From: Actinomycetota bacterium
Lineage (GTDB): Bacteria; Actinomycetota; Acidimicrobiia; Acidimicrobiales; AC-14
Assembly (NCBI GenBank): GCA_005888325.1
Contig: VAWU01000061.1
Coordinates: forward strand, 1 to 53,282
Length of the DNA: 53,282 bases
Direction: 5' to 3'
Positions 25,926 to 34,424 of this stretch are shown here, in pieces; position 1 is the stretch's first letter; the number at the start of each line of letters is the position of its first letter. The notes under the pieces are model-generated. The model made no database searches. It was not told the origin of the DNA and saw only the letters and a program-made list of their open reading frames with translations. Made by a program: the position numbers and the translations under genes.

Positions 25926-28061
25926 ATGGCCGATCCATGGACCTTCGAGGGGGAGAGCCCCTCGCTCGGCGGCCCGACCGGCACCGTGACCCTCGTCCAG
26001 GGCTCGTCGTTCTGCATCTCCTCCCGATCGGGCGACGTGCTGCCCGACCGTCCCCACGGCCTCTTCTTCCGCGACACCCGCTTCCTCTCGCGCTTCGAGC
26101 TGCGCATCCACGGCCAGCAGCCCGAGCCGTTGACCGCGGACAGCACCGACCCCTTCAGCGCCACCTTCGTGCTCCGCACCCGACCCCGGGCCGGACGGGC
26201 CGACAGCACGCTCACGATCATGCGCTACCGCTACGTCGGCAGGGGCATGCGCGAGGACATCGTCGTCTCGAACTACGGCGAGGAGGCCGCCTACTGCTCC
26301 GTCGAGCTGCAGCTCGACGCCGACTTCGCGGATCTCTTCGTCGTCAAGGAGGGCCGCGTCGAACCCTCGGGTGACGCCACGGTCGAGTCGGTCGACGGTG
26401 GCATCGACTTCGGATGGCAGCGGGGCGCAGTGCGCCGCGGCGCCCAGGTGCGGTTCAGCCAGCCCGCACAGGTGGCCGTGAATCTCGCGGTGTTCGAGGT
26501 GATCGTGCCGCCGCGCGGCACCTGGTCGACGTGCATGCAGCTCTCTCCGGTGATGGACCAGGGCGTCGTCGAGCCGCGCTATCGCTGCGGCCAGCCGGTG
26601 GAGCGGGCCGAGCCCCAGGAACGGCTGCAGCGGTGGCGCCGGACGGTTCCCGCGGTGGAGACCGACTTCACGCCTCTGCAATTCGTCGTGCGGCGCAGCG
26701 CCGAGGACCTCGGTGCGCTGCGCATCTTCGACCCCGACTACCCCGAGCGCGCGGTGGTGGCGGCAGGCGCGCCGTGGTTCATGACGCTCTTCGGTCGCGA
26801 CTCCCTGATCACGTCGTGGTTCGCGCTGATCGTCGACCCCGACCTCGCGTTGGGCGTGCTGCAGACCCTCGCCCGCTTCCAGGGCCGGCAGGTCGACCCG
26901 ATCACCGAGGAGGAGCCGGGACGCATCCTCCACGAGATGCGCTTCGGCGACGCGCCGTCGCTCTCGCTCGGCGGCGGTCAGGTGTACTACGGCACCGCCG
27001 ACGCGACACCGCTGTTCGTGATGCTGCTCGGCGAGCTGCGCCGCTGGGGTCTGGCGCGCGAGGCGGTCGACAGCCTGTTGCCCGCCGCCGACCGCGCCAT
27101 GGAGTGGATCGAGCACTTCGGCGACCGCGACGGCGACGGCTACGTCGAGTACCAGCGCACCAGCGACCGGGGTCTGCGGAACCAGGGTTGGAAGGACTCG
27201 TGGGACGCCATCCGCTTCGCCGACGGGCGCCTGGGCCAGCCCCCCCTCGCGCTCTGCGAGGTGCAGGCCTACGTCTACGGCGCCTACCTGGCCCGCGCCC
27301 ACTTCGCCCACGAGATGGACGACCCCGCCACGGAGACGCGCTTCCGCGCCAAGGCGCGCGACCTGAAGACCGCGTTCAACCGCGACTTCTGGCTCGAGGA
27401 GCGCGGTTGGTACGCGATGGGCCTCGACGCGGACAAGGCACCGCTCGACGCGCTCACGTCCAACATCGGCCACTGCCTCTGGACCGGCATCGTCGACGAA
27501 GACAAGGCACCGCTCGTGGCCGAGCGCCTGCTGTCCGCCGACATGTTCAACGGCTGGGGGGTGCGCACGCTCGCCGCGTCGATGACGGGTTACAACCCGA
27601 TCAGCTACCACAACGGGTCGATCTGGCCCCACGACAACGCGATCATCGCCGCCGGCCTCATGCGCTACGGGTTCGTCGAGGACGCGCAACGGGTCGTCAT
27701 GGGCCTGCTCGACGCCGCCGCCAAGCAGGCCTACCGGTTACCCGAGCTGTTCGCGGGGATGGGCCGCGACGAGGTGCCGTTCCCGGTGAGCTACCCGTCG
27801 TCGTGCTCGCCCCAGGCCTGGGCCGCGGCGGCACCGCTCTCGTTTCTCCGCACGCTGCTCCGACTCGACCCGTGGGTGCCGTACGGCAAGGTCTGGGTCG
27901 ACCCGGTGCTGCCCAGGCGCATCGGCTACCTCCGCGTCGACCGCATCCCGCTGGCCGGCTCGCGCGTGACCGTCGAGGTCGACCACGACGAGGTCAAGGT
28001 GGAGGGGCTGGCGCCGGACCTCGAGCTCATTCGTCATCCGCGCAACCCGCTCACCGCGTAG
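25926..28061 (+). CDS. Glycogen-debranching-type amylo-alpha-1,6-glucosidase
   Basis: 711 residues from the ATG at 25926; a GTG 9 nt upstream is also possible. The N-terminal beta-sandwich domain (about 10-215, containing GDVLPDRPHGLFFRDTRFLS) matches the GDE_N_bis domain. An (alpha/alpha)6 catalytic barrel follows, with APWFMTLFGRDSL, GLRNQGWKDSWDAI and YHNGSIWPHDNA. These are blocks of GDE_C/GH15-like glycosidases with the catalytic acids in WKDSWD and the region after it. It is probably cytoplasmic, trimming alpha-1,6 branches of glycogen or another alpha-glucan or sugar phosphate glucoside. Confidence 0.9.
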   Translation: MADPWTFEGESPSLGGPTGTVTLVQGSSFCISSRSGDVLPDRPHGLFFRDTRFLSRFELRIHGQQPEPLTADSTDPFSATFVLRTRPRAGRADSTLTIMRYRYVGRGMREDIVVSNYGEEAAYCSVELQLDADFADLFVVKEGRVEPSGDATVESVDGGIDFGWQRGAVRRGAQVRFSQPAQVAVNLAVFEVIVPPRGTWSTCMQLSPVMDQGVVEPRYRCGQPVERAEPQERLQRWRRTVPAVETDFTPLQFVVRRSAEDLGALRIFDPDYPERAVVAAGAPWFMTLFGRDSLITSWFALIVDPDLALGVLQTLARFQGRQVDPITEEEPGRILHEMRFGDAPSLSLGGGQVYYGTADATPLFVMLLGELRRWGLAREAVDSLLPAADRAMEWIEHFGDRDGDGYVEYQRTSDRGLRNQGWKDSWDAIRFADGRLGQPPLALCEVQAYVYGAYLARAHFAHEMDDPATETRFRAKARDLKTAFNRDFWLEERGWYAMGLDADKAPLDALTSNIGHCLWTGIVDEDKAPLVAERLLSADMFNGWGVRTLAASMTGYNPISYHNGSIWPHDNAIIAAGLMRYGFVEDAQRVVMGLLDAAAKQAYRLPELFAGMGRDEVPFPVSYPSSCSPQAWAAAAPLSFLRTLLRLDPWVPYGKVWVDPVLPRRIGYLRVDRIPLAGSRVTVEVDHDEVKVEGLAPDLELIRHPRNPLTA

Positions 28062-28079
28062 TCGCGTCAGGCGAGTTCT

Positions 28080-28186
28080 CCCCGCGGTGCTGCGGGGCCT
28101 GTCCCTCAGGGGCCCCTCCCGGATGGGTCCCTCCCCGCTGACGCGGGGACCCCTCCCATCCGGGCCCCTCCCTGCGGGCCACCCGC
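28080..28186. terminator. Cluster of nested GC-rich palindromes between convergent genes
   Basis: Hairpins: CCCCGC/GCGGGG (28080-28097); CCCGGATGGG (28118-28127) with CCCATCCGGG (28155-28164), enclosing TCCCCGC/GCGGGGA (28132-28149); and GCGGG-CCA-CCCGC (28174-28186). Four imperfect copies of GGGNCCCTCCC occur at 28110, 28125, 28146 and 28162. It starts 19 nt after the debranching-enzyme stop and ends 72 nt before the opposite stop, so a bidirectional terminator is the simplest reading. The remaining bases to 28257 show nothing recognisable. Confidence 0.6.
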
Positions 28187-28257
28187 AGCACCTCGTCTCC
28201 CGCGCGCTCGCGCGGTGGGCGACCGGCGTCTCGGCACCTTCCGCTCGAGGGCGGGCG

Positions 28258-29337
28258 TCAGCGGTGGGAGAAGTTGCGGCGGTAGACCATGTAGTTGGCG
28301 CAGACGTGGGCGCCGAGCTTCTCCGCGGTGCGGCGTGAGGGCCAGTTGTCGTCGAGCACCAACGTGTAGCTCAGGTGGGTGGCCCCGGTCTTGACGAGCT
28401 CGAGGTACGAGTACGCCGCCATGGCCAGGTTCACACCCCGGCCGCGCGCCTGCTCGAGCACTCCGATACCGAGGAAGTTGACGTGCTCCTCCGGCCTGAG
28501 CTCGCGCCCCGGCGCGAGCGTCGCCCCCGCCGAGGCGTCGGGTGTCACCCAGAGCACGCCGACGGGCTGGTCCTCGCGGTAGGCGAGCACCGACAGGTCG
28601 AACATGCCCAACGGTCCGAGGAACGACTGGAAGAGCGCGACCTCGTCCTCCGAGAACGGCGCGGCGCCCCAGTGGTTGTAGAACGCGTCGTTCCAGACCT
28701 GGGTGAACAAGGGGGCCCGATCGGCTTCGGCCACGTCGCGCAGCGGCACGACGTCGAAGCCGGCGCGCCGGGCGCTGTCGAGCGCGCTCGTCCAGCGCGC
28801 CACCAGCTCGGGCGTCACCTCGATCCGGTAGTCGACCCAGCCCTGCTCCGACTCGAAGCCCGCGTCCTTGAGCAGTGAGTGGTAGTAGGCCGGGTTGTGG
28901 CGCACGAGCATCGGCGGCAGCGTCTCGTAGTCGTCGAGCACGAACGGGAGGTCGGACCCACCTCCGAATCCGGCGCGGGCAGCCGTCATCCCCTGCTCGC
29001 GCAGCCAGTCGCACGCGGCGTCCACGAGCTGCTTCGTCGCGTCGCGCGCGCCGGGCAGTGCCTCGAACATGACGAGATGGCCGACACCGTCGTCCCAACG
29101 GTCGAGGTAGCGCTGGTCGACGAGCCCGACACCGCGCGCCACGATGTCGTCACCCTCCCGTGCCACGAGCGGACGGAAGATACGACCTGCGGCGAACGGG
29201 CTGTCGCCGGTGAGCGTGGGCAGCTCGATGGGCGTGATGCTCGGCCACCACGCGCTCCGTCCCTCGTACACGCGGTCGTGGAACAGGATGAGCTCGGTCA
29301 GCGCCTCCTCGCCTTCGGGTGCCTCGATGGTCGTCAT
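28258..29337 (-). CDS. GNAT-family N-acetyltransferase
   Basis: 359 residues, ATG overlapping the stop of the upstream small gene. The C-terminal half carries the acetyl-CoA-binding core: VNFLGIGVLEQARGRG followed by the LVLDDNWPSRRTAEKLGA segment usual at the GNAT C-terminus. The N-terminal half (RPLVAREGDDIVARGVGLVD) looks like a second, degenerate GNAT fold. It is the last gene of the three-gene run MBL - hypothetical - GNAT. The acceptor is unknown. Confidence 0.8.
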   Translation of the reverse strand: MTTIEAPEGEEALTELILFHDRVYEGRSAWWPSITPIELPTLTGDSPFAAGRIFRPLVAREGDDIVARGVGLVDQRYLDRWDDGVGHLVMFEALPGARDATKQLVDAACDWLREQGMTAARAGFGGGSDLPFVLDDYETLPPMLVRHNPAYYHSLLKDAGFESEQGWVDYRIEVTPELVARWTSALDSARRAGFDVVPLRDVAEADRAPLFTQVWNDAFYNHWGAAPFSEDEVALFQSFLGPLGMFDLSVLAYREDQPVGVLWVTPDASAGATLAPGRELRPEEHVNFLGIGVLEQARGRGVNLAMAAYSYLELVKTGATHLSYTLVLDDNWPSRRTAEKLGAHVCANYMVYRRNFSHR

Positions 29338-29708
29338 GAGTCCCTCAGGTCCTCCTTCCAGCTCCGGAACCGTGTGTGCGCGGAGCCGCTCGGCCCGGTC
29401 CCCTCGCCCGTGCCGTCGGCGAAGAGTCGGAACGCGTATGTCGTGTCGAGGTCGTCGGCTGCGACCGCCAGGTAGCGCGCGTCGGCGTGCGACGCGGGCC
29501 CCGAGCGCCACAGCAGCCAGCGGCCGATGCGGCGCTTGTAGTGCGCAACCGGGCCGCCGAAGTCGTCGCCCGCCCGGAGGAGGGCCGGGGGTGCTTCGAC
29601 CCATGCGGTCGCCGGGATGTTGCGGTCGCGCTGCGGTGTGGCCGGGAGGTCGATGGTGTGGACGGGTGTCGCGTCGTCCGGCCGCTGGTCGTACGGGAGC
29701 GCGGTCAC
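29334..29708 (-). CDS. Conserved-looking hypothetical protein in MBL-GNAT operon
   Basis: 124 residues from a GTG at 29708 that overlaps the MBL stop by 4 nt; its own stop overlaps the GNAT start by 4 nt. No signal, membrane segment or known motif. The middle is basic (AHYKRRIGRWLLWRSGP) and the C-terminus reads AFRLFADGTGEG then RFRSWKEDLRD. The tight coupling on both sides supports a real gene. Function unknown. Confidence 0.7.
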   Translation of the reverse strand: MTALPYDQRPDDATPVHTIDLPATPQRDRNIPATAWVEAPPALLRAGDDFGGPVAHYKRRIGRWLLWRSGPASHADARYLAVAADDLDTTYAFRLFADGTGEGTGPSGSAHTRFRSWKEDLRDS

Positions 29709-30307
29709 CAGCCCCGGTCGACCCACTCCTGCAGATGGGGTCGCTCCGCGCCGATCGTGGTGTCGTCGCCGTGGCCGGGCATGACGATCGTGTCGTCGGG
29801 GAGCTTGGAGAACAGGCGATCGTCGATGGAGCGGATGATGGTGTCGAAGTCGCCGCCCTCGAACGACGTGTTGCCCGGGCCGCCGGGGAACAGGGTGTCG
29901 CCCGCGAGCAGCACCGGCGAGCCTTCGATGCGGAAGCACATCGACCCGGGCGTGTGGCCGGGCGTGAGCGTGGTGTGGAGGCGCAGCCGGCCCACGTGGA
30001 TCACCGAATCGTCCTCGAGCACGAAGTCGTAGGACGGGAGCATGGCTGCGTCGGCCTGGGTGACGCCGACCTCGTAGCCCGCGTCGCGCACCGCGGGAAC
30101 CGCCTGGATGTGATCCCAGTGGCCGTGGGTCTCGAGCACCTTGCGCACGTTGAGCCGCTCGCACAGCTCGAGCAGCTTCTCGTGCTCGTTGGCCGCGTCG
30201 AGCAGCACGGCCTCGCCCGTCTGCCTGCAGCGGACGACGAAAACGTTGTTGTCCATAGGCCCGACGACGAGCTTGGTGATCTCGGCTTGCGTGTCCTCGT
30301 AGTGCAT
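29705..30307 (-). CDS. MBL-fold metallo-hydrolase (glyoxalase II-like)
   Basis: 200 residues. The metal-binding set is complete: THGHWDH, the His of TPGHTPGS, GDTLFPGG and a C-terminal PGHGDDTT. The layout is that of hydroxyacylglutathione-hydrolase-like thioesterases, and MDNNVFVVR is the usual N-terminal strand. It diverges from an acyl-CoA dehydrogenase across only 31 nt; the ATG lies 4 nt from the palindromic operator. Its likely role is hydrolysis of a thioester such as an S-acyl mycothiol. Confidence 0.92.
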   Translation of the reverse strand: MHYEDTQAEITKLVVGPMDNNVFVVRCRQTGEAVLLDAANEHEKLLELCERLNVRKVLETHGHWDHIQAVPAVRDAGYEVGVTQADAAMLPSYDFVLEDDSVIHVGRLRLHTTLTPGHTPGSMCFRIEGSPVLLAGDTLFPGGPGNTSFEGGDFDTIIRSIDDRLFSKLPDDTIVMPGHGDDTTIGAERPHLQEWVDRGW

Positions 30308-30310
30308 CTT

Positions 30311-30322
30311 GACCGCCCGGTC
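30311..30322. promoter_or_regulatory. Palindromic operator in the divergent MBL / acyl-CoA dehydrogenase promoter
   Basis: GACCGCCCGGTC (5-2-5 palindrome) lies between the two start codons. With its flanks it matches the site at 18808-18827 in 17 of 20 positions (TTGACCGCSCGGTCYAGTWA). Plus-strand TAGTAA/TAAAAC (30323-30331) would start transcription at or near the GTG at 30339. Minus-strand TACTAG (30328-30323) would serve the MBL gene. A repressor here would control both directions. Confidence 0.6.
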
Positions 30323-30338
30323 TAGTAAAACTCATGGA

Positions 30339-31526
30339 GTGGACTTCCGCTTCAGCCCCGAAGACGAGGCCTTCCGCGCCGAGGTTCGTGCCTGGCTGGG
30401 CGAGCACCTCGTCGGTGAGTATGCCGCGATCGGCGACGTCGGGGGGCCGGCCGACGAGACGGGCTGGGACGTCCGGCTGGAGTGGGAGAAGGAGCTCGGC
30501 AAGGGCGGCTGGATCGGGCTGGCCTGGCCCGAGGCCGTCGGGGGCCGAGGGGCCACCGTCACCCAGGAGCTGATCTTCAACGAGGAGTACGCGCTGGCCC
30601 ACGCACCCGCACGGGTGAGCTTCTTCGGCGAGGGCCTGCTCGGTCCCACGATCATCGCCTTCGGCTCCGACGAGCAGAAGGCGCGGTTCCTCCCCGGCAT
30701 CCTGCAGTCCACCGAGCTCTGGTGCCAGGGCTTCAGCGAGCCCGACGCCGGCTCCGACCTGGCCAACATCAAGACGCGCGCCGTGCTCGACGGCGAGGAG
30801 TGGGTGATCAACGGCCAGAAGGTGTGGACCACCCTCGCCCACCACGCCGACTGGTGCTTCGTCGTGTGCCGTACCGACCCCGACGCTCCGAAGCACAAAG
30901 GCCTTTCGTTCCTGCTCTGTCCCATGCGCCAGCCCGGCGTCGACGTGAAGCCGCTGAAGCAGCTGACGGGCTCGGCCGAGTTCAACGAGGTCTTCTTCAC
31001 CGACGCGCGCACGAGCGCCGATCTGGTGGTGGGCGGGGTCCACAACGGCTGGAAGGTCGCCATGGGCACGCTCGGGTTCGAGCGCGGTACCGCGTTCCTC
31101 TCGCGCCAGCTCCAGTTCGGAAGCGAGATGCAGCGCGTCATCGAGTTCGCCCGCAAGCAGGGCCTCACCGGCGACCCGCTCGTGCGCCAGCAGCTGGCCG
31201 ACGCCTACATCGGTCTGCAGATCATGCGCTACAACGGCTTCCGGGCGCTGACCACCATGCTCGCCACCGGCAGCCCCGGCCCGGAGGCCTCGATCAGCAA
31301 GCTCTACTGGTCGACCTGGCACCGCAACCTCGGCGAGATGGAGATGCAGCTGATGGGCCCGTGGTCCGAGGTGCTGAGTTCGAGCGCGACGTACGAGCCG
31401 GACGGGTTCCAGAAGACGTTCCTCGAGAGCCGGGCCGAGACGATCTACACGGGCTCGACGGAGATCCAGAAGAACATCATCGGTGAGCGGGTGCTCGGGT
31501 TGCCCCGAGAGCCCGCCGTTTCGTAG
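30339..31526 (+). CDS. Acyl-CoA dehydrogenase (large-subunit-like, FadE type)
   Basis: 395 residues from the GTG at 30339 (MDFRFSPEDEAFRAE); the frame opens at a TTG inside the operator but the longer N-terminus is not family-like. Helical N-terminal domain, then the FAD/substrate block CQGFSEPDAGSDLANI, INGQKVWTTLAHHADW, and the C-terminal YTGSTEIQKNIIGERVLGLPR. It oxidises an acyl-CoA to the enoyl-CoA. A second dehydrogenase follows 9 nt later; such pairs often form heteromers acting on steroid or branched acyl-CoA side chains. Confidence 0.93.
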   Translation: MDFRFSPEDEAFRAEVRAWLGEHLVGEYAAIGDVGGPADETGWDVRLEWEKELGKGGWIGLAWPEAVGGRGATVTQELIFNEEYALAHAPARVSFFGEGLLGPTIIAFGSDEQKARFLPGILQSTELWCQGFSEPDAGSDLANIKTRAVLDGEEWVINGQKVWTTLAHHADWCFVVCRTDPDAPKHKGLSFLLCPMRQPGVDVKPLKQLTGSAEFNEVFFTDARTSADLVVGGVHNGWKVAMGTLGFERGTAFLSRQLQFGSEMQRVIEFARKQGLTGDPLVRQQLADAYIGLQIMRYNGFRALTTMLATGSPGPEASISKLYWSTWHRNLGEMEMQLMGPWSEVLSSSATYEPDGFQKTFLESRAETIYTGSTEIQKNIIGERVLGLPREPAVS

Positions 31527-31535
31527 GGAGACCAT

Positions 31536-32651
31536 GTGAACTTCGCGTTCAGCGAGGAGCAGGAAGAGCTCCGCAGGACCGTCCGCAGCTTCCTCGAGCA
31601 GAAGTCGCCGTCCGCCGAGGTGCGGCGCCTGATGGAGACCACCGAGGGCTACGACCCCGACGTATGGGGCCAGATGGGCAGCCAGCTCGGTCTGCAGGGC
31701 CTCGCGGTCCCCGAGGAGTACGGCGGATCGGGCTACGGCTACATCGAGCTCGTCGTGGTGCTCGAGGAGATGGGTCGCGCCCTGCTCTGCGCGCCCTACT
31801 TCTCCACCGTCGCGTTGGCCGCCAACGCCGTCCTGCACTCGGGTGACGACGCCGCCAAGAAGGAGCTGCTGCCGGGCATCGCGAGCGGCGACACCATCGC
31901 CACCGTCGCGTTCACCGAGGACAGCGGCCGATGGGACGCCGACGGCATCACCATGACGGCGACGAAGTCAGGCGACGGCTGGACGCTCGACGGCCACAAG
32001 ATGTTCGTCATCGACGGACACACCGCCAACGTCATCATCGTCGCGGCGCGCACCGACAAGGGTGTCTCGCTGTTCACGGTCGGGGGCGACGCGAGCGGCC
32101 TCACGCGCACGGCGCTGACGACGATGGACCAGACGCGCAAGCAGGCGCGCCTCGAGCTCTCAGGTGTCTCCGCCAAGCTCCTCGGCACCGAGGGAGCCGG
32201 CTGGGACACGCTGTCGCGCATGCTCGACCTCGCGGCCGTCGCGCTCGCCGCCGAGCAGGTCGGAGGGGCGCAGAAGGTGCTGGAGATGTCGGTCGAGTAC
32301 GCCAAGGTGCGGGTGCAGTTCGGCCGGCCCATCGGCAGCTTCCAGGCGATCAAGCACAAGTGCGCCGACATGCTGCTCGAGGTCGAGTCGGCCAAGTCGG
32401 CTGCGTACTACGCGGGCTGGGCGGCGGCCGAGCTGAACGACGAGCTACCGGTGGTCGCCTCGCTCGCCAAGGCCTACTGCTCGGATGCGTACTTCCACGC
32501 CGCGGCCGAGAACATCCAGATCCACGGTGGCATCGGCTTCACGTGGGAGCACGACGCCCACCTCTACTTCAAGCGGGCCAAGTCGTCCGAGCTCCTGTTT
32601 GGCGACCCGACGTACCACCGCGAGCTGCTGGCTCAGCGCATCGGTATCTGA
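31536..32651 (+). CDS. Acyl-CoA dehydrogenase (small-subunit-like partner)
   Basis: 371 residues from a GTG behind TAGGGAGA. FSEEQEELRRTVRSFLEQ opens the N-terminal helices, and ATVAFTEDSGRWDADGI replaces the usual TEPxAGSD block and is weakly conserved. The C-terminal half keeps RVQFGRPIGSFQAIKHKCADML and QIHGGIGFTWEHDAHLYFKRA. The relaxed FAD-binding block fits the structural partner of a heteromeric (alpha2beta2) dehydrogenase such as FadE26/27-type pairs. It should work with the upstream gene. Confidence 0.92.
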   Translation: MNFAFSEEQEELRRTVRSFLEQKSPSAEVRRLMETTEGYDPDVWGQMGSQLGLQGLAVPEEYGGSGYGYIELVVVLEEMGRALLCAPYFSTVALAANAVLHSGDDAAKKELLPGIASGDTIATVAFTEDSGRWDADGITMTATKSGDGWTLDGHKMFVIDGHTANVIIVAARTDKGVSLFTVGGDASGLTRTALTTMDQTRKQARLELSGVSAKLLGTEGAGWDTLSRMLDLAAVALAAEQVGGAQKVLEMSVEYAKVRVQFGRPIGSFQAIKHKCADMLLEVESAKSAAYYAGWAAAELNDELPVVASLAKAYCSDAYFHAAAENIQIHGGIGFTWEHDAHLYFKRAKSSELLFGDPTYHRELLAQRIGI

Positions 32652-32663
32652 ACCGCTTGCGGT

Positions 32664-33722
32664 TCAAGGCGCGAGGAACCGCGGGTTCTCGATGTCGAGC
32701 GATGTGCATGCCCGTGGGGCCGACGCGGGGTCGCATCGGGAAGGCTCGCCGGCGGGGATGGCGACGAGGTAGTCGGTGAGATCGGACGGCGTCGGGTAGT
32801 CGGTGCTGATGAGCTGCGCGCCGCTGCGCAGCGCGGCCTGCACGCGGGTGGTGTCGCCGATGCGGGCCTCCAGCCCGCCGTCGTCGGCCTGCGTGCGCAC
32901 TAGATCGCCCTCGCCGACGAGCCGACGGATCTCGGACTCGCCCTTGATCGGGTCGGGAACGTTGCGGATCGCGTCGAGCGGCCCGCCGTCCTCGCCATAC
33001 ACGAACATGACGCGGCCATCGAGGCTCGTGCCCCCGCGGGAATAGGCGGCGCGATGCCGGCCCTCGTCGGCGAGGACGAACAGGATGCGTCCGCGTGACT
33101 CGCTCAACGTCGGCCATCCGCCCGAGCGCACGGCTTCCGTGAGGGTGCGCCGTCCGGCGCGGACGTCGTCGGGGGTGATGATGCGGTCACGGGGCACGAT
33201 CGAGCGGACTTCGGCGTCGAGCTCGTCGTAGTGGCCGTCGATCTTGAGCGGGTCGAGCTCGTCCTGGGGTTGGATCAGCACGACGATGGGATGGTGGAGC
33301 GGATGCTGCACCGACCACTCGCGCACCGCGCGCAGGCAGTCGCGTAGGAGCGCGCAGGTCGTGCTCTCGTCGCGGTGGGGCACGTTGAACACGTGGAAGC
33401 GATTGTCGCTCGCATAGTGGACGTCGAGCTCCAACTGGCGCACGCCCTCGTCGAGCTGGCGCTCGAGCGGCGGGTGCGCGTAGTCCCACTCGGGGGCCAC
33501 GGCCTCGCCGGGCGGACGGAGGTGGTAGCTGTTCTGGGTGCCGACGGCCTGCAGCTGGTTGATGCGCAGCTCGCGGTCGCGCGGGTAAGGCGTGACCTCC
33601 GACGTGGGTGCCGCGCACGACGCGAGCGCACCCGTAACTGCTGTGATGACCACGGCGATGGCCAGGAGCGTCAGCCGCGGGCGCGTCGATCGCCTCACCG
33701 AGCCGACGGTACGGGTCGTCAT
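32664..33722 (-). CDS. Lipoprotein of the Ca2+-dependent PI-specific phospholipase C family
   Basis: 352 residues from the ATG at 33722 (an ATG at 33749 would add 9 residues). The signal peptide ends in a lipobox, GALASC. The TIM-barrel PLC-like domain starts with INQLQAVGTQNSYH, where the His is the expected general base, followed by LERQLDEGVRQLELDVHY with metal-ligand acids and a second His in FNVPHRDEST. ILFVLADEG and ISTDYPTPSD are later barrel strands. It should act outside the membrane on phosphodiester lipids such as phosphatidylinositol. It converges on the acyl-CoA dehydrogenases. Confidence 0.85.
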   Translation of the reverse strand: MTTRTVGSVRRSTRPRLTLLAIAVVITAVTGALASCAAPTSEVTPYPRDRELRINQLQAVGTQNSYHLRPPGEAVAPEWDYAHPPLERQLDEGVRQLELDVHYASDNRFHVFNVPHRDESTTCALLRDCLRAVREWSVQHPLHHPIVVLIQPQDELDPLKIDGHYDELDAEVRSIVPRDRIITPDDVRAGRRTLTEAVRSGGWPTLSESRGRILFVLADEGRHRAAYSRGGTSLDGRVMFVYGEDGGPLDAIRNVPDPIKGESEIRRLVGEGDLVRTQADDGGLEARIGDTTRVQAALRSGAQLISTDYPTPSDLTDYLVAIPAGEPSRCDPASAPRACTSLDIENPRFLAP

Positions 33723-33821
33723 CCCTGCAGACGCGGACCTTCGACCCATGGCACCGTGACGTTCGGCGCGGGGTCGGCCGACGGATGGCGACCGCCGGTC
33801 GCTTGACTACGCTCCCAGCGG

Positions 33822-34268
33822 ATGACGCTGCTGTTCACCGTCCTCGCCGTCGCGGTCGTCTTCGCCATCGCGGCGGCAGTCGTGGGACGAGAGGCGCGGC
33901 GGCTCGGGTCGGTGCCGCCGCGACCGGTGTTCGACTTCGAGGAGGCCGTCGCGTGGGTGTGCCGGCACGTCGGGGACGACGTGGCCGCGGTCCTGACGCC
34001 CGACGACGTCCGTCAGATCCTCAACTGGCACCTGGAGTACTTCCGGCTGAAGGGGCTCTCGACCAACGGTGACAGCGCCCAGGCGGAGGGGCCGGTGGTG
34101 GTGGGCGGGGCCGAGACCGTCGACTTCGTGCTGACCCGGGCCGAGGCCGCGGGCTCGGCGTACACGCCCGCGCAGGTGCACGCGGTCCTCGACGCGCAGA
34201 TGACCTATCTCGAGGCGATCGGGGCCATCGGCCCGGCCGCCGGCCCACCGGACCAGAGCCCCTCGTGA
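33822..34268 (+). CDS. Membrane-anchored protein of unknown function
   Basis: 148 residues. One N-terminal transmembrane helix (TLLFTVLAVAVVFAIAAAVV, residues 2-21) is followed by a soluble helical domain with FDFEEAVAWVCRHVGDDVAAVLTPDDVRQILNWH in pattern and a second helical half. No catalytic motif. TACGCT at 33808-33813 lies 8 nt before the ATG with no SD, so leaderless. Its Pro/Ser-rich end stops just before the gene-free stretch carrying the structured RNA. Function unknown. Confidence 0.75.
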   Translation: MTLLFTVLAVAVVFAIAAAVVGREARRLGSVPPRPVFDFEEAVAWVCRHVGDDVAAVLTPDDVRQILNWHLEYFRLKGLSTNGDSAQAEGPVVVGGAETVDFVLTRAEAAGSAYTPAQVHAVLDAQMTYLEAIGAIGPAAGPPDQSPS

Positions 34269-34321
34269 CCGGCACCGGAAGGCTCCTCCGGAGCCCACCC
34301 CGAGGCGCGCGAAACCCGCCC

Positions 34322-34352
34322 TCGACAAGGCCCCGGGATGTGGTTTCATAAG
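34322..34352 (+). promoter_or_regulatory. Putative promoter of the hyper-SD leader RNA
   Basis: TCGACA at 34322-34327 matches the -35 consensus TTGACA in 5 of 6 positions. CATAAG at 34347-34352 matches TATAAT in 4 of 6 with a 19-nt spacer (TTCATA at 17 nt is an alternative). Transcription would begin about 34358-34361, just before the extended SD. Confidence 0.5.
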
Positions 34353-34379
34353 CGGTACCAGAGAAAGGAGGTGGTCCAG

Positions 34380-34424
34380 CTGAGCGACAGTTCTTTCGGG
34401 ACCCTGGAGGTGGCTGGCCGCTAG
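34380..34424 (+). CDS. Leader peptide of 14 codons behind the extended SD
   Basis: CTG at 34380 followed by AGC GAC AGT and so on to TAG at 34422-34424 gives LSDSSFGTLEVAGR, or MSDSSFGTLEVAGR if CTG initiates. The spacing from GGAGG (34367-34371) to CTG is 8 nt, ideal for initiation. A GTG at 34371 is in frame but overlaps the SD. The start codon is inside the 10-bp stem 34373-34382 / 34429-34438, so ribosome loading would open the stem. Too short for homology; an attenuator or reporter-of-ribosome role is inferred only. Confidence 0.45.
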   Translation: MSDSSFGTLEVAGR

